From NCBI GenBank assembly GCA_017577485.1, contig PKRI01000010.1, forward strand, positions 1 to 51,876: a stretch of 51,876 nt of DNA, given 5' to 3'. Positions 8,486 to 16,049 of the stretch are shown in pieces. The DNA comes from Bacillota bacterium. Lineage in GTDB: Bacteria; Bacillota; Sulfobacillia; Thermaerobacterales; RSA17. The position numbers and the translations under genes are program-made. The notes under the pieces were generated by a model that saw nothing but the letters and a program-made list of their open reading frames with translations, had not been told where the DNA came from and made no database searches. The stretch's first letter is position 1. Every line of letters starts with the position of its first letter.

Positions 8486-9292
8486 TTAGAGGTAGGCCCG
8501 CACTTCCCACAGTTCCGGAAAAGCCCGGATCCGCGCGGTCCGGTATAGATATTCGACGCCGTAGCCGCCGGTACCGGGTTTTGACCCGATCTGGCGGTCG
8601 GCCATGACGGCGTGGCGGTGTCGCCAAAGGGCCACGGCGCTGTCCAGTTCGACCAGGGCCTCGGCCAGGTCCCGCAGCAGCGGCGGGTTCCCGGTCAGGT
8701 ACAGTTCCCGCAGGGTCTCCAGCACGCGATCCCGGGCTTCCGGATCGGCCGCCGCCTGCTCCCGGCCCGGCAGGTCCAGGCCCTGGGCCCGCGCGGCGGC
8801 CAGGAAACCGTCCCACAGTCCGGGTGCCCGCAGCCGTTCCTGGATGCGGCGCCGCTCTTCCGCCGAGAAGGCGGGCTGGTCCAGGGCGAACTCCCGGCGG
8901 ATCCCCAGCAGGATCTCGAACTCCCGGAACTGGGCCGATTGAAAGCCGCTGCCGCCCCGCAGCCAGGGCCGGAAGCGGCGGTATTCGTAGGCCGGAAGCG
9001 CTTCGATCAGGGCAAAGCCCCGGTCGATGACCCGGACCACATCGGTGGCGCGCCGGACCAGCCGCAGGGCCAGGGGCAGGTCGCCGCCGGTCATGGCGTC
9101 GCGGGCCCGCTCCAGGTCGGCCAGGGCCTGCTTCAGCCACAACTCCGTAACCTGGTGCACGACCACGAACAGCAGTTCCTCGGACGAGGGCTCACGGGAA
9201 AGGGGCTGCTGCAGGCTCAGCAACTGGTGCAGGTGGAGCACGCCCGCGTAGGTGATCTCACCGGAAAGTTCCCGGCTGCGGCCGGCGTCCAC
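8486..9292 (-). CDS. kynA: Tryptophan 2,3-dioxygenase
   Basis: A heme enzyme that opens the indole ring of L-tryptophan with O2 to give N-formylkynurenine. With the chosen start it is 268 residues, normal for bacterial forms. Family signatures are plain: ITYAGVLHLHQLL near the N-terminus, FVVVHQVTELWLKQ, GGSGFQSAQFREFE, and the C-terminal RHRHAVMADRQIGSKPGTGG, which includes the proximal heme histidine and substrate-binding residues. The GTG at 9292 has GGAGG eight bases upstream; a longer reading from 9376 would add unrelated residues. Directly upstream of the formamidase fusion, so the two probably share a transcript for tryptophan breakdown. No kynureninase is nearby. Confidence 0.95.
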   Translation of the reverse strand: MDAGRSRELSGEITYAGVLHLHQLLSLQQPLSREPSSEELLFVVVHQVTELWLKQALADLERARDAMTGGDLPLALRLVRRATDVVRVIDRGFALIEALPAYEYRRFRPWLRGGSGFQSAQFREFEILLGIRREFALDQPAFSAEERRRIQERLRAPGLWDGFLAAARAQGLDLPGREQAAADPEARDRVLETLRELYLTGNPPLLRDLAEALVELDSAVALWRHRHAVMADRQIGSKPGTGGYGVEYLYRTARIRAFPELWEVRAYL

Positions 9293-9598
9293 GGCCTCGC
9301 CTCCTAGGACCGGGGGAGCTTGTCGGGTCTGGGGATGACCAGCCTCCGCCCGTCGGTTTCGATCCAACCCAGGCATCGCCGGCGGCTGACGATGAGCAAG
9401 ACCGTTTCCCCAGCAGATCCTATGTAGGCGGCCGGTTCGTGGTGCGTGGGCAGGGAGGCGATCCCGCCGCCCCGCCTTCCGTCGGCTGCAGCAGTTCCGC
9501 CGGGCGTCCCTCGCTGCCGGCGGCGGTGAACACCAGCGGCCGCTGGTGCGCCCGCCGCTGGTGGGCCCTCCGCGGATGGGCCTCGCGGCGCCGGCTCT
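9293..9598 (-). other. 306-bp gap without a confident gene
   Basis: Between the FAD-dependent oxidoreductase and kynA. An open frame on the minus strand ends at 9304, just before the kynA ribosome site, and its last ~45 residues (ending LVIPRPDKLPRS) look protein-like. There is no credible start codon or ribosome site within the gap. It may be a decayed or frameshifted small gene, or a leader for kynA. Confidence 0.3.
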
Positions 9599-10837
9599 TC
9601 AGCCCAGGATGTGCATGCGGTAGGCGCCGCGGAACAGGCGGCCCGTGGCGAACCGCTCCAGGGAGAAGGCCTGCGTGTCCAGATAGGTGCAGGACCCGGA
9701 GGCCACGTACTCCGCAACGGCCTCGCCCACGGCCGGGCTCAACTTGAAGGAGTTCCCGCTGCCGCCGGTGACGTGCAGGCAGCGGCTGCCCGCCGGCGCC
9801 TCGGCGAAGATCAGATGGTAGTCGGGCGTATAGGCGTCCACGCCGATCCAACCCCGGACCAGCCTGGCGCCCTCGGCCCACGGGCACCGGTCCACGATCC
9901 GCTCGTACACCAGGGCTGCGGTCAGGTCGTCGGGAGCGCCGTGGTAGACGTCGGGATCCGGCTCCGCAGGGGCGGAGCGGTTCAGGGCGCCGGCTTCGCC
10001 GTCGTCCTCATCGCCCTTCTGGTCGTGGTCGCTGCCGGCGATGATCAGGCCGCGGGCGTCGGGCCGGGCGTAGGTGACGGTGTCCAGATCCATCCAGGTG
10101 GGCGTCTCGGTGCTCCAGCCCTCATACCGCGGGTCGAAGGCGCAGACCGACAGGCTGCCGGGCTTGACCGGCAGGTCCACCCCGATACCGGCGGCCAGCC
10201 GCGGCGCCCAGGCGCCGGCGGCGTGGATGACCCACTCGCACCGCACGAAGCCCCGGTCGGTCTCGACTCCCTCCACCCGGCCGTCGCGCAGGCGGATGGC
10301 GGTGACCGCCGTGCCCGTGTACACCCGGGCGCCCAGTTCCTGAGCCCGGGCCGCGAAGGCCGTGGCGGTGCGGTGGGGATCGGCCACGGCCGCCTGCCGC
10401 TCGAAGGCGGCCAGGGCCAGGCCGTGGGCCCGGAACCCGGGCACGTAGCGGCTGATCTCCTCAGGCGCCATCAACTCGGTGTCGACGCCGATGCGGCGCT
10501 GCAGCTCCACGTTGCGGCGCAGGGCATCGGCGTCATCGGGCGCCACCGCCACGATCAGGCCGTTCCGGCGGTAGCCCAGGGACTGGCCCAGCTCGGACTC
10601 AAGGTCCTGCCACTTGACGGCGGCCCGGTGAGCCAGGCGGATCATGGGCTCGTTGGAGTAGTGGCAGCGGATGAGCCCCACCGACAGCCCCGTGGCGCCG
10701 CCGGCCAGGTCGCCCTTCTCGAACAGCACCACGTCGCGGCCGTCCCGGGCCAGGTAGTAGGCTGCGGCGGCGCCGTGCACACCGCCGCCGATGATGACGA
10801 TTTCTGCAGAGGCAGGTGCGGTCGCGGATGCGCTCAA
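9599..10837 (-). CDS. FAD-dependent oxidoreductase, DAO family (sarcosine oxidase beta-like)
   Basis: A 412-residue flavoprotein. The dinucleotide-binding motif IVIIGGGVHGAAAAYYLA is near the N-terminus, and ATGLSVGLIRCHYSNEPM follows. The C-terminal block CLHVTGGSGNSFKLSPAVGE is typical of the DAO superfamily, which oxidises secondary or tertiary amines such as sarcosine, proline or glycine. The actual substrate cannot be told. The TTG at 10837 is the best start; a frame reaching 10897 would begin inside a perfect hairpin. The acidic insert GDEDDGEAG near residue 285 is unusual. It lies between the copper operon and kynA, possibly as part of an amino-acid catabolic group. Confidence 0.85.
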   Translation of the reverse strand: MSASATAPASAEIVIIGGGVHGAAAAYYLARDGRDVVLFEKGDLAGGATGLSVGLIRCHYSNEPMIRLAHRAAVKWQDLESELGQSLGYRRNGLIVAVAPDDADALRRNVELQRRIGVDTELMAPEEISRYVPGFRAHGLALAAFERQAAVADPHRTATAFAARAQELGARVYTGTAVTAIRLRDGRVEGVETDRGFVRCEWVIHAAGAWAPRLAAGIGVDLPVKPGSLSVCAFDPRYEGWSTETPTWMDLDTVTYARPDARGLIIAGSDHDQKGDEDDGEAGALNRSAPAEPDPDVYHGAPDDLTAALVYERIVDRCPWAEGARLVRGWIGVDAYTPDYHLIFAEAPAGSRCLHVTGGSGNSFKLSPAVGEAVAEYVASGSCTYLDTQAFSLERFATGRLFRGAYRMHILG

Positions 10838-10865
10838 GGTTTCCAGGCTCCCTTCCCGGCAGGCT

Positions 10866-10895
10866 GGGGTGCGCGGCGCCGCCGCCGCGCACCCC
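10866..10895. terminator. Perfect 12-bp inverted repeat, probable terminator of the copper operon
   Basis: GGGGTGCGCGGC (10866-10877) pairs exactly with 10884-10895 around a six-base loop. It sits ~50 bases after the pcuAC stop on the minus strand. There is no T-tract, so it could also be a regulatory hairpin before the oxidoreductase gene. Confidence 0.45.
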
Positions 10896-10947
10896 AACGC
10901 TGGTGCTGTTGATTCGCCGTGGGGTTCGCCGATCCTTACGGTGATCC

Positions 10948-11472
10948 TTACGGCTCACGAACTTCGACGTCGATGGTCACGGTTCCGGCCTGCCGGAAGT
11001 GGAGTTCAAGCTGGAACTTGTCGCCCACGTTCAGGTCGCGTTCCAGCCCCATGAACATCACGTGATAGCCGCCCGGCTCCAGCGTGACGCTCTGGCCGGC
11101 GGGGATCGGCAGTTCTTCGATGTGTTCCATCTTCATGACGCCGTCCTCCATGCGGCTCTGGTGGACCTCCACCATGTGGGCCACATCGCTGGCCGCACCG
11201 ATCAGCGCGTCATCGCCGTCGGCCCCGTTGTGGATCACGAAGTAGGCCGCGCTGTTGTCGCCGGCCGGGGCGGGCCGGGCCCACGGGTCCTCGATGGTAA
11301 TCTCGGCCGTGACCTCCAGGCCCTGGCCATCGCTGCCGGTGCCGGTGCCGGCGCCGCCGCCCCCGCCTGTGCCGCCGCCCCCGCCGCAGGCCGCCAGCAC
11401 CAGGGCCGCCAGAAGCACCGCCGGCAGCATCACGGACGCACGCCGGGCTCTACGAAATACCGATGAGTTCAC
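10948..11472 (-). CDS. PCuAC-type copper chaperone lipoprotein
   Basis: A 174-residue lipoprotein that binds copper outside the membrane and delivers it, with SCO proteins, to the CuA centre of cytochrome oxidase. The signal peptide ends in LVLAAC, with Cys29 the lipidated residue, followed by a Gly/Thr-rich linker. The family copper motif H-X10-M-X21-H-X-M is met exactly by His104, Met115, His137 and Met139. A further Met/His cluster lies between (MEDGVMKMEH). It is the last gene of a five-gene operon with SCO1, CcdA and a TlpA-like protein; four bases separate it from the tlpA-like gene. Identification is firm. Confidence 0.93.
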   Translation of the reverse strand: MNSSVFRRARRASVMLPAVLLAALVLAACGGGGGTGGGGGAGTGTGSDGQGLEVTAEITIEDPWARPAPAGDNSAAYFVIHNGADGDDALIGAASDVAHMVEVHQSRMEDGVMKMEHIEELPIPAGQSVTLEPGGYHVMFMGLERDLNVGDKFQLELHFRQAGTVTIDVEVREP

Positions 11473-11475
11473 GGT

Positions 11476-12057
11476 TTACGCCCCTCCCTGCCGGATCTGT
11501 TCCAGAATGGCCACGACCTCGTCGTAGCTCAGGGCTCCTCGCTCGACGTGGCGGATCACGCCGCCGGCATCGATGAAGAAGGTCTGGGGCAGCCCCAGCA
11601 CCCGGTACCGGGTCAACAGATCGCCGGAACCGTCCAGGGCCACGGGAAGGTCGACGCCGAGGCGGCGCAGGAAGTCCGCCGCCTCCTCCCCGGTTTCCCC
11701 CACGTTGACCGCCAGCACCTCAGCCCGTCCCTCCTGGACCACCCGCTGGAACGCGGGCAGTTCCTCCACGCAGGGCGGGCACCAGGTGGCCCAGAAGTTG
11801 AGAATCACCGGACGGCCCCGGAACTGGTTCAGGCTGACGGTGTCGCCGGCCAGCAGGTCGACGGTGAAGTCCGGCGCCCGCCGGCCCACCACGGGAGCCG
11901 CCGCCGTAGCCTGGTACCAAAGGACCAGGCCCGCCAGCAGGACGGCGGCCGCCAGTACCCCCAGCCCGATCTTCCGGGATCCCTGCGTGTTCAACGCACC
12001 ATCGCCTCCGTTCCCGGGCCCGGTCCCGGCGATTCCCTCACTGCGCGCCGGCATCAC
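11476..12057 (-). CDS. Membrane-anchored TlpA/ResA-like thiol-disulfide oxidoreductase
   Basis: A 193-residue protein with an N-terminal membrane anchor (about residues 31-50) and an extracytoplasmic thioredoxin fold. FWATWCPPC carries the redox pair Cys93/Cys96, and the cis-Pro region reads LGLPQTFFID. Family members reduce the apo-cytochrome c heme site or the cysteines of CuA and SCO proteins, using electrons passed through CcdA. Its start overlaps the end of the ccdA-like gene by four bases, so the two are likely translationally coupled. A more internal start at the ATG-free stretch before residue 23 cannot be excluded, since the first ~25 residues are not conserved in type. Confidence 0.88.
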   Translation of the reverse strand: MMPARSEGIAGTGPGNGGDGALNTQGSRKIGLGVLAAAVLLAGLVLWYQATAAAPVVGRRAPDFTVDLLAGDTVSLNQFRGRPVILNFWATWCPPCVEELPAFQRVVQEGRAEVLAVNVGETGEEAADFLRRLGVDLPVALDGSGDLLTRYRVLGLPQTFFIDAGGVIRHVERGALSYDEVVAILEQIRQGGA

Positions 12058-12803
12058 CGCAGGACCAGGCTCCCGGGTCCCCAGAGCCAGTAGTAGATCA
12101 GGTAGCCGCCCGACGCCGCCAGGAGCGCGGCGCTCAGCCGGGGCAGGCGGGGCAGCAGGCGGCGGATCAACTGCTGGGCCGCATCGCGGGCCAGCACCGA
12201 CAGCACCGACAGCGCCGTCAGCGCCGCGCCCATGCCGGCGCCGTAGGCGGCGAAGCGCAGCAGGGCCGCACCTGGACCGGCGGAGGCCAGGCTGTAGGCC
12301 ACCACCGCCAGGAAGACCGGCAGGGTGCAGCCCAAAGACGCCGCGCCGTAAGCCGCCCCGTACACGACGAAGCGGAGCCAGCCGCGGCCCCGCCCGGCCA
12401 GGGCGCCCTGGAGCCGTCCCGCCAGCGCCGCGCCGGCCTCACCGCCCGAGCGCAGCAGCAGGCCCCCGTAGACCAGCAGACCCGCGCCCACCAGCACCGC
12501 CAGCCACGGCGCCGCCTGCATCACGGCGGTGCTGACGCCCGCCGCCGCGGCGCCGACCACGCCGAACACCGCCACGACTCCCGCGGTCATGCCGGCCCCG
12601 GCCAGGAGGCCCTGCAGCAGCGGCGGCGACCCGCCGGGCGGCGGCGTGCCCGGCGGCGACTCCGCCCCCGCCGCCGGCGGTGCAGCCACCGGCGACGGCT
12701 GGGCCGCCAGCAGGTACGTGACGTAGGCCGGCAGCAGCACCACGCCGCAGGGGTTGAAGGCAGCCACGAACCCGGCCGTCAGCGGCAGCGCCCAATCGCC
12801 CAC
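12054..12803 (-). CDS. ccdA: CcdA/DsbD-type transmembrane electron carrier
   Basis: A 249-residue polytopic protein that passes reducing equivalents across the membrane to extracytoplasmic thioredoxin-like proteins. The two redox cysteines are in the characteristic contexts AAFNPCGVVLLPAY (first segment) and GAASLGCTLPVFLAVV (fourth segment). About six hydrophobic segments are seen. A Pro/Gly-rich loop of ~30 residues follows the first segment. The GTG at 12803 is chosen because the upstream extension is frameshadow of the SCO gene; the ribosome site (AAGGGGGA) is rather distant. It sits between the SCO1 gene and the TlpA-like gene in one operon. Confidence 0.85.
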   Translation of the reverse strand: MGDWALPLTAGFVAAFNPCGVVLLPAYVTYLLAAQPSPVAAPPAAGAESPPGTPPPGGSPPLLQGLLAGAGMTAGVVAVFGVVGAAAAGVSTAVMQAAPWLAVLVGAGLLVYGGLLLRSGGEAGAALAGRLQGALAGRGRGWLRFVVYGAAYGAASLGCTLPVFLAVVAYSLASAGPGAALLRFAAYGAGMGAALTALSVLSVLARDAAQQLIRRLLPRLPRLSAALLAASGGYLIYYWLWGPGSLVLR

Positions 12804-12823
12804 CGGGGCCCGCGTCCCCCTTC

Positions 12824-13453
12824 TCAGCGCCGCTGGCTCAGCAGCAGGCGGATGTCGTGGGCCATGTCCTCCGCCGGGGTCCCGTAGTTGTGGACGATGC
12901 GCATCATGCCGCCGCCGTCGATGACGAAACTGAGGGCGGAATGCTCGACCTCGTAGGCGCCGCCCCGGTCGGGATCGGGGGGCAGGGCGTTGACGTAGAC
13001 CCCGTACTCGGCCCACACCTTCTCCAGGGCTGCCCGGTCGCCGGTCAGCCCGACGAAATCAGGGTGGAACCGCGTCACGTACTCGGCCATGCGCGCCACG
13101 TCGTCCCGCTCGGGATCGACGGTAACGAACAGGAACCGCACGTCGCCGGCCCGGTCGCCCAGGAGTTGATGGACCTGGCGGTAGGTGACCAGCGTGGTCG
13201 GGCACACGTCGGGGCAGTACGTGTAGCCGAAAAAGATCACCCGCACCCGGTCGTCGTCGCTCAGGCGATAGGGCTCGCCGCGATGGTCAATGAGTTCGAA
13301 GTCCGGAGCTTCCCGCGGCTGAAGCACGACGCCGCGGGGCGTCCGGGCCTCGGCCATGTATTGCCACAGAACCGCGGCGGCCACCAGGATGCCCACGACC
13401 ACCACGATGGTGACGATCAGCGGCAGCCGGCTGCGGCTCCGGTAAATGGTCAT
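12824..13453 (-). CDS. SCO1/SenC family copper metallochaperone
   Basis: A 209-residue membrane-anchored protein (hydrophobic residues 11-31) with an extracytoplasmic thioredoxin fold. The copper-binding CxxxC is present as YTYCPDVCP (Cys80, Cys84), and the third ligand is His171 in YEVEHSA. SCO proteins insert copper into, or reduce, the CuA site of cytochrome oxidase. Its ATG overlaps the stop of the upstream lipoprotein gene by one base (TGATG). With PCuAC, CcdA and the TlpA-like protein it forms a complete CuA-assembly set, although no oxidase genes are in this window. Confidence 0.93.
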   Translation of the reverse strand: MTIYRSRSRLPLIVTIVVVVGILVAAAVLWQYMAEARTPRGVVLQPREAPDFELIDHRGEPYRLSDDDRVRVIFFGYTYCPDVCPTTLVTYRQVHQLLGDRAGDVRFLFVTVDPERDDVARMAEYVTRFHPDFVGLTGDRAALEKVWAEYGVYVNALPPDPDRGGAYEVEHSALSFVIDGGGMMRIVHNYGTPAEDMAHDIRLLLSQRR

Positions 13454-14004
13454 CAGGCTCCGCCTTCTTCCAGGGACAGCATGACCTGCAGCAGTTCCAG
13501 CTCGCCGGTGGCGGTGTTGAGCACATACCCGGGATGAATCTGGACGCGCGTCACGCTGCCGGGATCCAGTTCTTCCGCAGGCTTGAGGGCGATGACGCCG
13601 CTGCGCCGTTCACCGGGCTGGATCCAGCCTCCCAGGTCGCCCTCGGGGCGAACCTGGTAGTAGACGTTTTTCCAGCCGTCGCCCGTTGATACGCGACCCT
13701 GCGACGGGCCGCAGCCGCCCAGCAGCAGCGCCCGCGGGTCGCCGCCCGGGTTGTAGACCGTGGCGTCCACCAGCACGCCGCCGGGCTCCACCACCACGCG
13801 GGCGATGCGGATTTCAAGGCCGTTAATCTCGACCTCGTGGTTGACGGCCACGTCGACGACCTGCTGGGCGGCACCGCCGCCGCCGCACGCCGCCAGCAGC
13901 AGGGCGGCCAGAACCGCCGCCACGGCCGCCGCGGGTCTCGCCGGGCGCGGATCGTGACGCAACGCCGGTGGACGGCCGCCGCGCTCGTCACGGGTGAACC
14001 GCAA
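13453..14004 (-). CDS. Lipoprotein of unknown function heading the copper-delivery operon
   Basis: A 183-residue protein with an N-terminal signal peptide ending LLLAAC (lipidated Cys40), a Gly-rich linker and a predicted beta-sandwich-like remainder. TTG 14004 is preceded by a perfect AGGAGGTGAT at eight bases, so the start is secure. I do not recognise a family. It is first in an operon with SCO1, CcdA, TlpA-like and PCuAC genes, overlapping SCO1 by one base, which suggests a role in oxidase assembly or as an extracytoplasmic sensor. There is a single cysteine in the mature part (GGCGPSQG), and no obvious His/Met copper motif. Confidence 0.8.
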   Translation of the reverse strand: MRFTRDERGGRPPALRHDPRPARPAAAVAAVLAALLLAACGGGGAAQQVVDVAVNHEVEINGLEIRIARVVVEPGGVLVDATVYNPGGDPRALLLGGCGPSQGRVSTGDGWKNVYYQVRPEGDLGGWIQPGERRSGVIALKPAEELDPGSVTRVQIHPGYVLNTATGELELLQVMLSLEEGGA

Positions 14005-14078
14005 CAGCGCCCATCACCTCCTCACTCCCACTCCAGTCTAGACGGTTTCCACAGGGGCAGGAGTGGCGAAAAGCCTCC

Positions 14079-14099
14079 CAGGCACAAAAATCGTGCCTG
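14079..14099. promoter_or_regulatory. Inverted repeat in the divergent intergenic region
   Basis: CAGGCAC (14079-14085) pairs with GTGCCTG (14093-14099) around AAAAATC. It lies between the divergent lipoprotein/SCO operon and the exonuclease gene. It could be an operator; no regulator is known for it. Confidence 0.3.
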
Positions 14100-14157
14100 C
14101 GGCCGACGCCGCAATAGGGTCGCCGGCCTACCGGGGTCGGGTGCGGAATCGAGGTGC

Positions 14158-14895
14158 ATGCGGCAGGAAGACCATCCCACCCGCAGCGAAGTGCGATACC
14201 GCTTCCAGGCCGCGGGCAGGTCGATCAAGAAGCGGTGGGAGCGGACCCCTTTGGAGAACCCCTTTGCCCTGGCCCAGCGGCCGGTGGTGTTCCTCGACCT
14301 GGAGACCACCGGCCTCCGGGCTGCCACGGACCGGATCATCGAAATCGGGGCGGTGCGGTGGGACCAGTACGGCCGGCGCACCTACGCCCGCATCGTCAAC
14401 CCGGGCGTGCGGGTGCCCCCGTACATCACCCGCCTGACCGGCATCACGCCGGAGATGGTGGCGAGCGGGCCGCCCATCGAGATCGCCCTGCGGGAGTTCT
14501 TCTCCGAGTTTCTCAGTGACGAGCCGGTGATCGTCGCCCACAACGCGCCGTTCGACCTGGGCTTCCTGGACGCCGAACTGGGCCGTCTCGGCCTGCCGTC
14601 GCCGTATCCGGGCCCCGTGGCCTGCACCCTGCGCCTGAGCCGCCGGTACGTGCCCACGCCCACCGGGCGCCACCGCCTGCAGGACGTGGCGGCCGCCCTC
14701 AGCATCCCCCTGGACCGCGGGCACCGGGCCCTGGCGGACGTGGAAGCCTGCGAGCGGATCTTCATGGCCCTGTGGCCGGTGATCAGCCGCGGGAGGCGCA
14801 TGCCCTGGCGCCGCCGCGGCCTGGCCGCGTGGTGGCCGCTGCGGGAACGGCCGGTCGCCGGGCCCGAAGGCCAAGGCCGGGCGAGCCCGACTTGA
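14158..14895 (+). CDS. DnaQ-like 3'-5' exonuclease (DEDDh family)
   Basis: A 245-residue protein related to the epsilon proofreading subunit of DNA polymerase III. The three exonuclease motifs are visible: VFLDLETTGLRAATD with the catalytic Asp/Glu near residue 45, IVAHNAPFDLGFLDAEL near residue 130, and HRALADVEA near residue 190 (DEDDh His and Asp). Clostridial relatives either stand alone or belong to PolC; this one is stand-alone. The start at 14158 is the first ATG after a reading without coding character; GAGGTG is unusually close, so a start at the in-frame GTG inside SEVRYR is possible. A bidirectional terminator follows ~110 bases downstream. Confidence 0.85.
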   Translation: MRQEDHPTRSEVRYRFQAAGRSIKKRWERTPLENPFALAQRPVVFLDLETTGLRAATDRIIEIGAVRWDQYGRRTYARIVNPGVRVPPYITRLTGITPEMVASGPPIEIALREFFSEFLSDEPVIVAHNAPFDLGFLDAELGRLGLPSPYPGPVACTLRLSRRYVPTPTGRHRLQDVAAALSIPLDRGHRALADVEACERIFMALWPVISRGRRMPWRRRGLAAWWPLRERPVAGPEGQGRASPT

Positions 14896-15003
14896 GCATC
14901 GGTCCGGTACCTGGCCGGCCCGCGGCAGTTCCAACCTTGAAACAGGTACTGCATCACGACCGTGATCTCGCCAGCGCTTGACGCGCCGGCTGCCGGAAAT
15001 AAC

Positions 15004-15030
15004 AAGGACCCCGCCGCTTGCGGGGTCCTT
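15004..15030. terminator. Bidirectional rho-independent terminator
   Basis: AAGGACCCCGC (15004-15014) pairs with 15020-15030 around CGCTT; T-rich flank on both strands. It serves the exonuclease gene (+) and the tRNA-Lys/Met unit (-), ending five bases from the tRNA-Lys 3' end. Confidence 0.8.
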
Positions 15031-15035
15031 TGCTG

Positions 15036-15109
15036 TAGGCCCGGTGGGGCTCGAACCCACGACACCCTGATTAAGAGTCAGGTGCTCTAGCCAGCTGAGC
15101 TACGGGCCT
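15036..15109 (-). tRNA. tRNA-Lys (anticodon CTT)
   Basis: A complete 74-nt cloverleaf. The acceptor stem AGGCCCG pairs fully with CGGGCCT, with discriminator A. The D-arm begins TAGCTCAGCTGG. The anticodon stem CCTGA/TCAGG encloses CTCTTAA, so the anticodon is CTT and it reads AAG. The T-arm is GTGGGTTCGAGCCCCAC. CCA is not encoded. It is transcribed with tRNA-Met from one promoter. Confidence 0.95.
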
Positions 15110-15271
15110 ATCACGGATTTTAGTCGGGGGTGCGGCACGTGTCAATGCGGTCCCCCGCCCGCATCGCACGGTCCGCCGCTCAGACCGCGCGGGCGGCCCG
15201 AGTGGCGGCGGGTGGCCGTTCTCGACCGGCTGAACGAAACCGGCCGGGGCACCGGGCCCCGGCCGAGCCTG

Positions 15272-15343
15272 TAGCGGCGGGTGGATTCGAACCACCGACA
15301 CAACGGGTATGAACCGTTTGCTCTGCCACTGAGCTACGCCGCC
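15272..15343 (-). tRNA. tRNA with CAT anticodon (elongator Met, or Ile2)
   Basis: A 72-nt cloverleaf: acceptor GGCGGCG with CGCCGCT (a closing G-U), discriminator A, D-arm TAGCTCAGTGGCAGAGC, anticodon loop TTCATAC in stem AACGG/CCGTT, T-arm GGTGGTTCGAATCCACC. It lacks the unpaired C1-A72 and the GGG/CCC anticodon stem of initiators. Elongator Met is most likely. A tRNA-Ile(CAU), the substrate of TilS, cannot be excluded by eye. CCA is not encoded. Confidence 0.92.
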
Positions 15344-15362
15344 GCATCAGGAAGCACCGAGC

Positions 15363-15392
15363 ATTATACCAGCCTGCGGGCAAGAGTTTCAA
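15363..15392 (-). promoter_or_regulatory. Sigma-A promoter of the tRNA-Met/tRNA-Lys unit
   Basis: Minus strand TTGAAA (15392-15387), 18-bp spacer, perfect TATAAT (15368-15363), ending 20 bases before the tRNA-Met 5' end. Confidence 0.8.
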
Positions 15393-15564
15393 GGCGCCGG
15401 CGTCCCCCGACGGCGCTGGCTGGGCCGGCCAGGCGCCCGCACCGGCCTCGCCGCCCGGTCGCTCGACCTTTATTTTATAAGACGAAGCGACGGCAGATCG
15501 AAAGCAGCGGCGCCGGTGCCTGCCCGGCCGCCGGCGCGGCGCCCGAGAGGAGGTCGCTGCCGCC

Positions 15565-15873
15565 GTGCCCGCCGAACACGAGGCCGAACGCGAAGATGGC
15601 GCCCGGCGGCTGCTGGCCCTTTACTGGGAGCAGTTCGCCGAGGAGCAGGTGAGCCTGGAGGAATTCGTCCGGCGCGCCGCGGCAGGCCGGTACGGATCCT
15701 GCTCGCCGCCCGAGCTCAAGGCGTTCCTGGAGGCCGTCGAGCACAACATCCTGGCCAACATCGAAACCATGGCCGCGACCAATCCCGACCTGGCACCGCT
15801 GGCCGAGGAACGGGCCGCCGAAACCCAGGAAATGATCGCCGACCTCATCGCCCGTTACGCCACCCAGGCCTAA
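15565..15873 (+). CDS. Small acidic helical protein, unknown function
   Basis: A 102-residue protein, strongly helical and acidic, with no membrane segment, no cysteine motif and no recognised family. GTG 15565 follows GAGAGGAGG at about nine bases, so translation is well supported, and the third-position G/C bias is that of a real gene. It precedes the suf promoter by ~20 bases and follows an AT-rich stretch (15469-15482) that may carry its own promoter. A link to Fe-S assembly is possible by position only. Confidence 0.7.
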   Translation: MPAEHEAEREDGARRLLALYWEQFAEEQVSLEEFVRRAAAGRYGSCSPPELKAFLEAVEHNILANIETMAATNPDLAPLAEERAAETQEMIADLIARYATQA

Positions 15874-15891
15874 ACAAGAATGGCTCTTTCT

Positions 15892-15921
15892 TTAGACACA
15901 GAACCGACGGCCCGTTATAAT
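15892..15921 (+). promoter_or_regulatory. Sigma-A promoter of the suf operon
   Basis: TTAGAC (15892-15897), 18-bp spacer, perfect TATAAT (15916-15921). About 120 bases of untranslated leader separate it from sufC. No recognised iron- or redox-regulator site was seen. Confidence 0.7.
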
Positions 15922-16049
15922 GGGATTTGGGTTTCGCGCTTCCTGAAAACCATTTGCAATTGCCCGCGGCAGCAGGCCCTGCCAGCGACGGCGCAGCACC
16001 GCCAGGGCCGCACGATGCCACGGCCAACCTACCAGGGAGGGTACGCCAC

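Noticed and set aside
10838..10897. Upstream TTG start for the FAD-dependent oxidoreductase
   Set aside because: It starts inside a perfect 12-bp hairpin and adds residues with no family similarity.
15469..15482. AT-rich stretch as a firm promoter for the 102-residue gene
   Set aside because: A -10-like run is visible but no convincing -35 hexamer at a proper distance.
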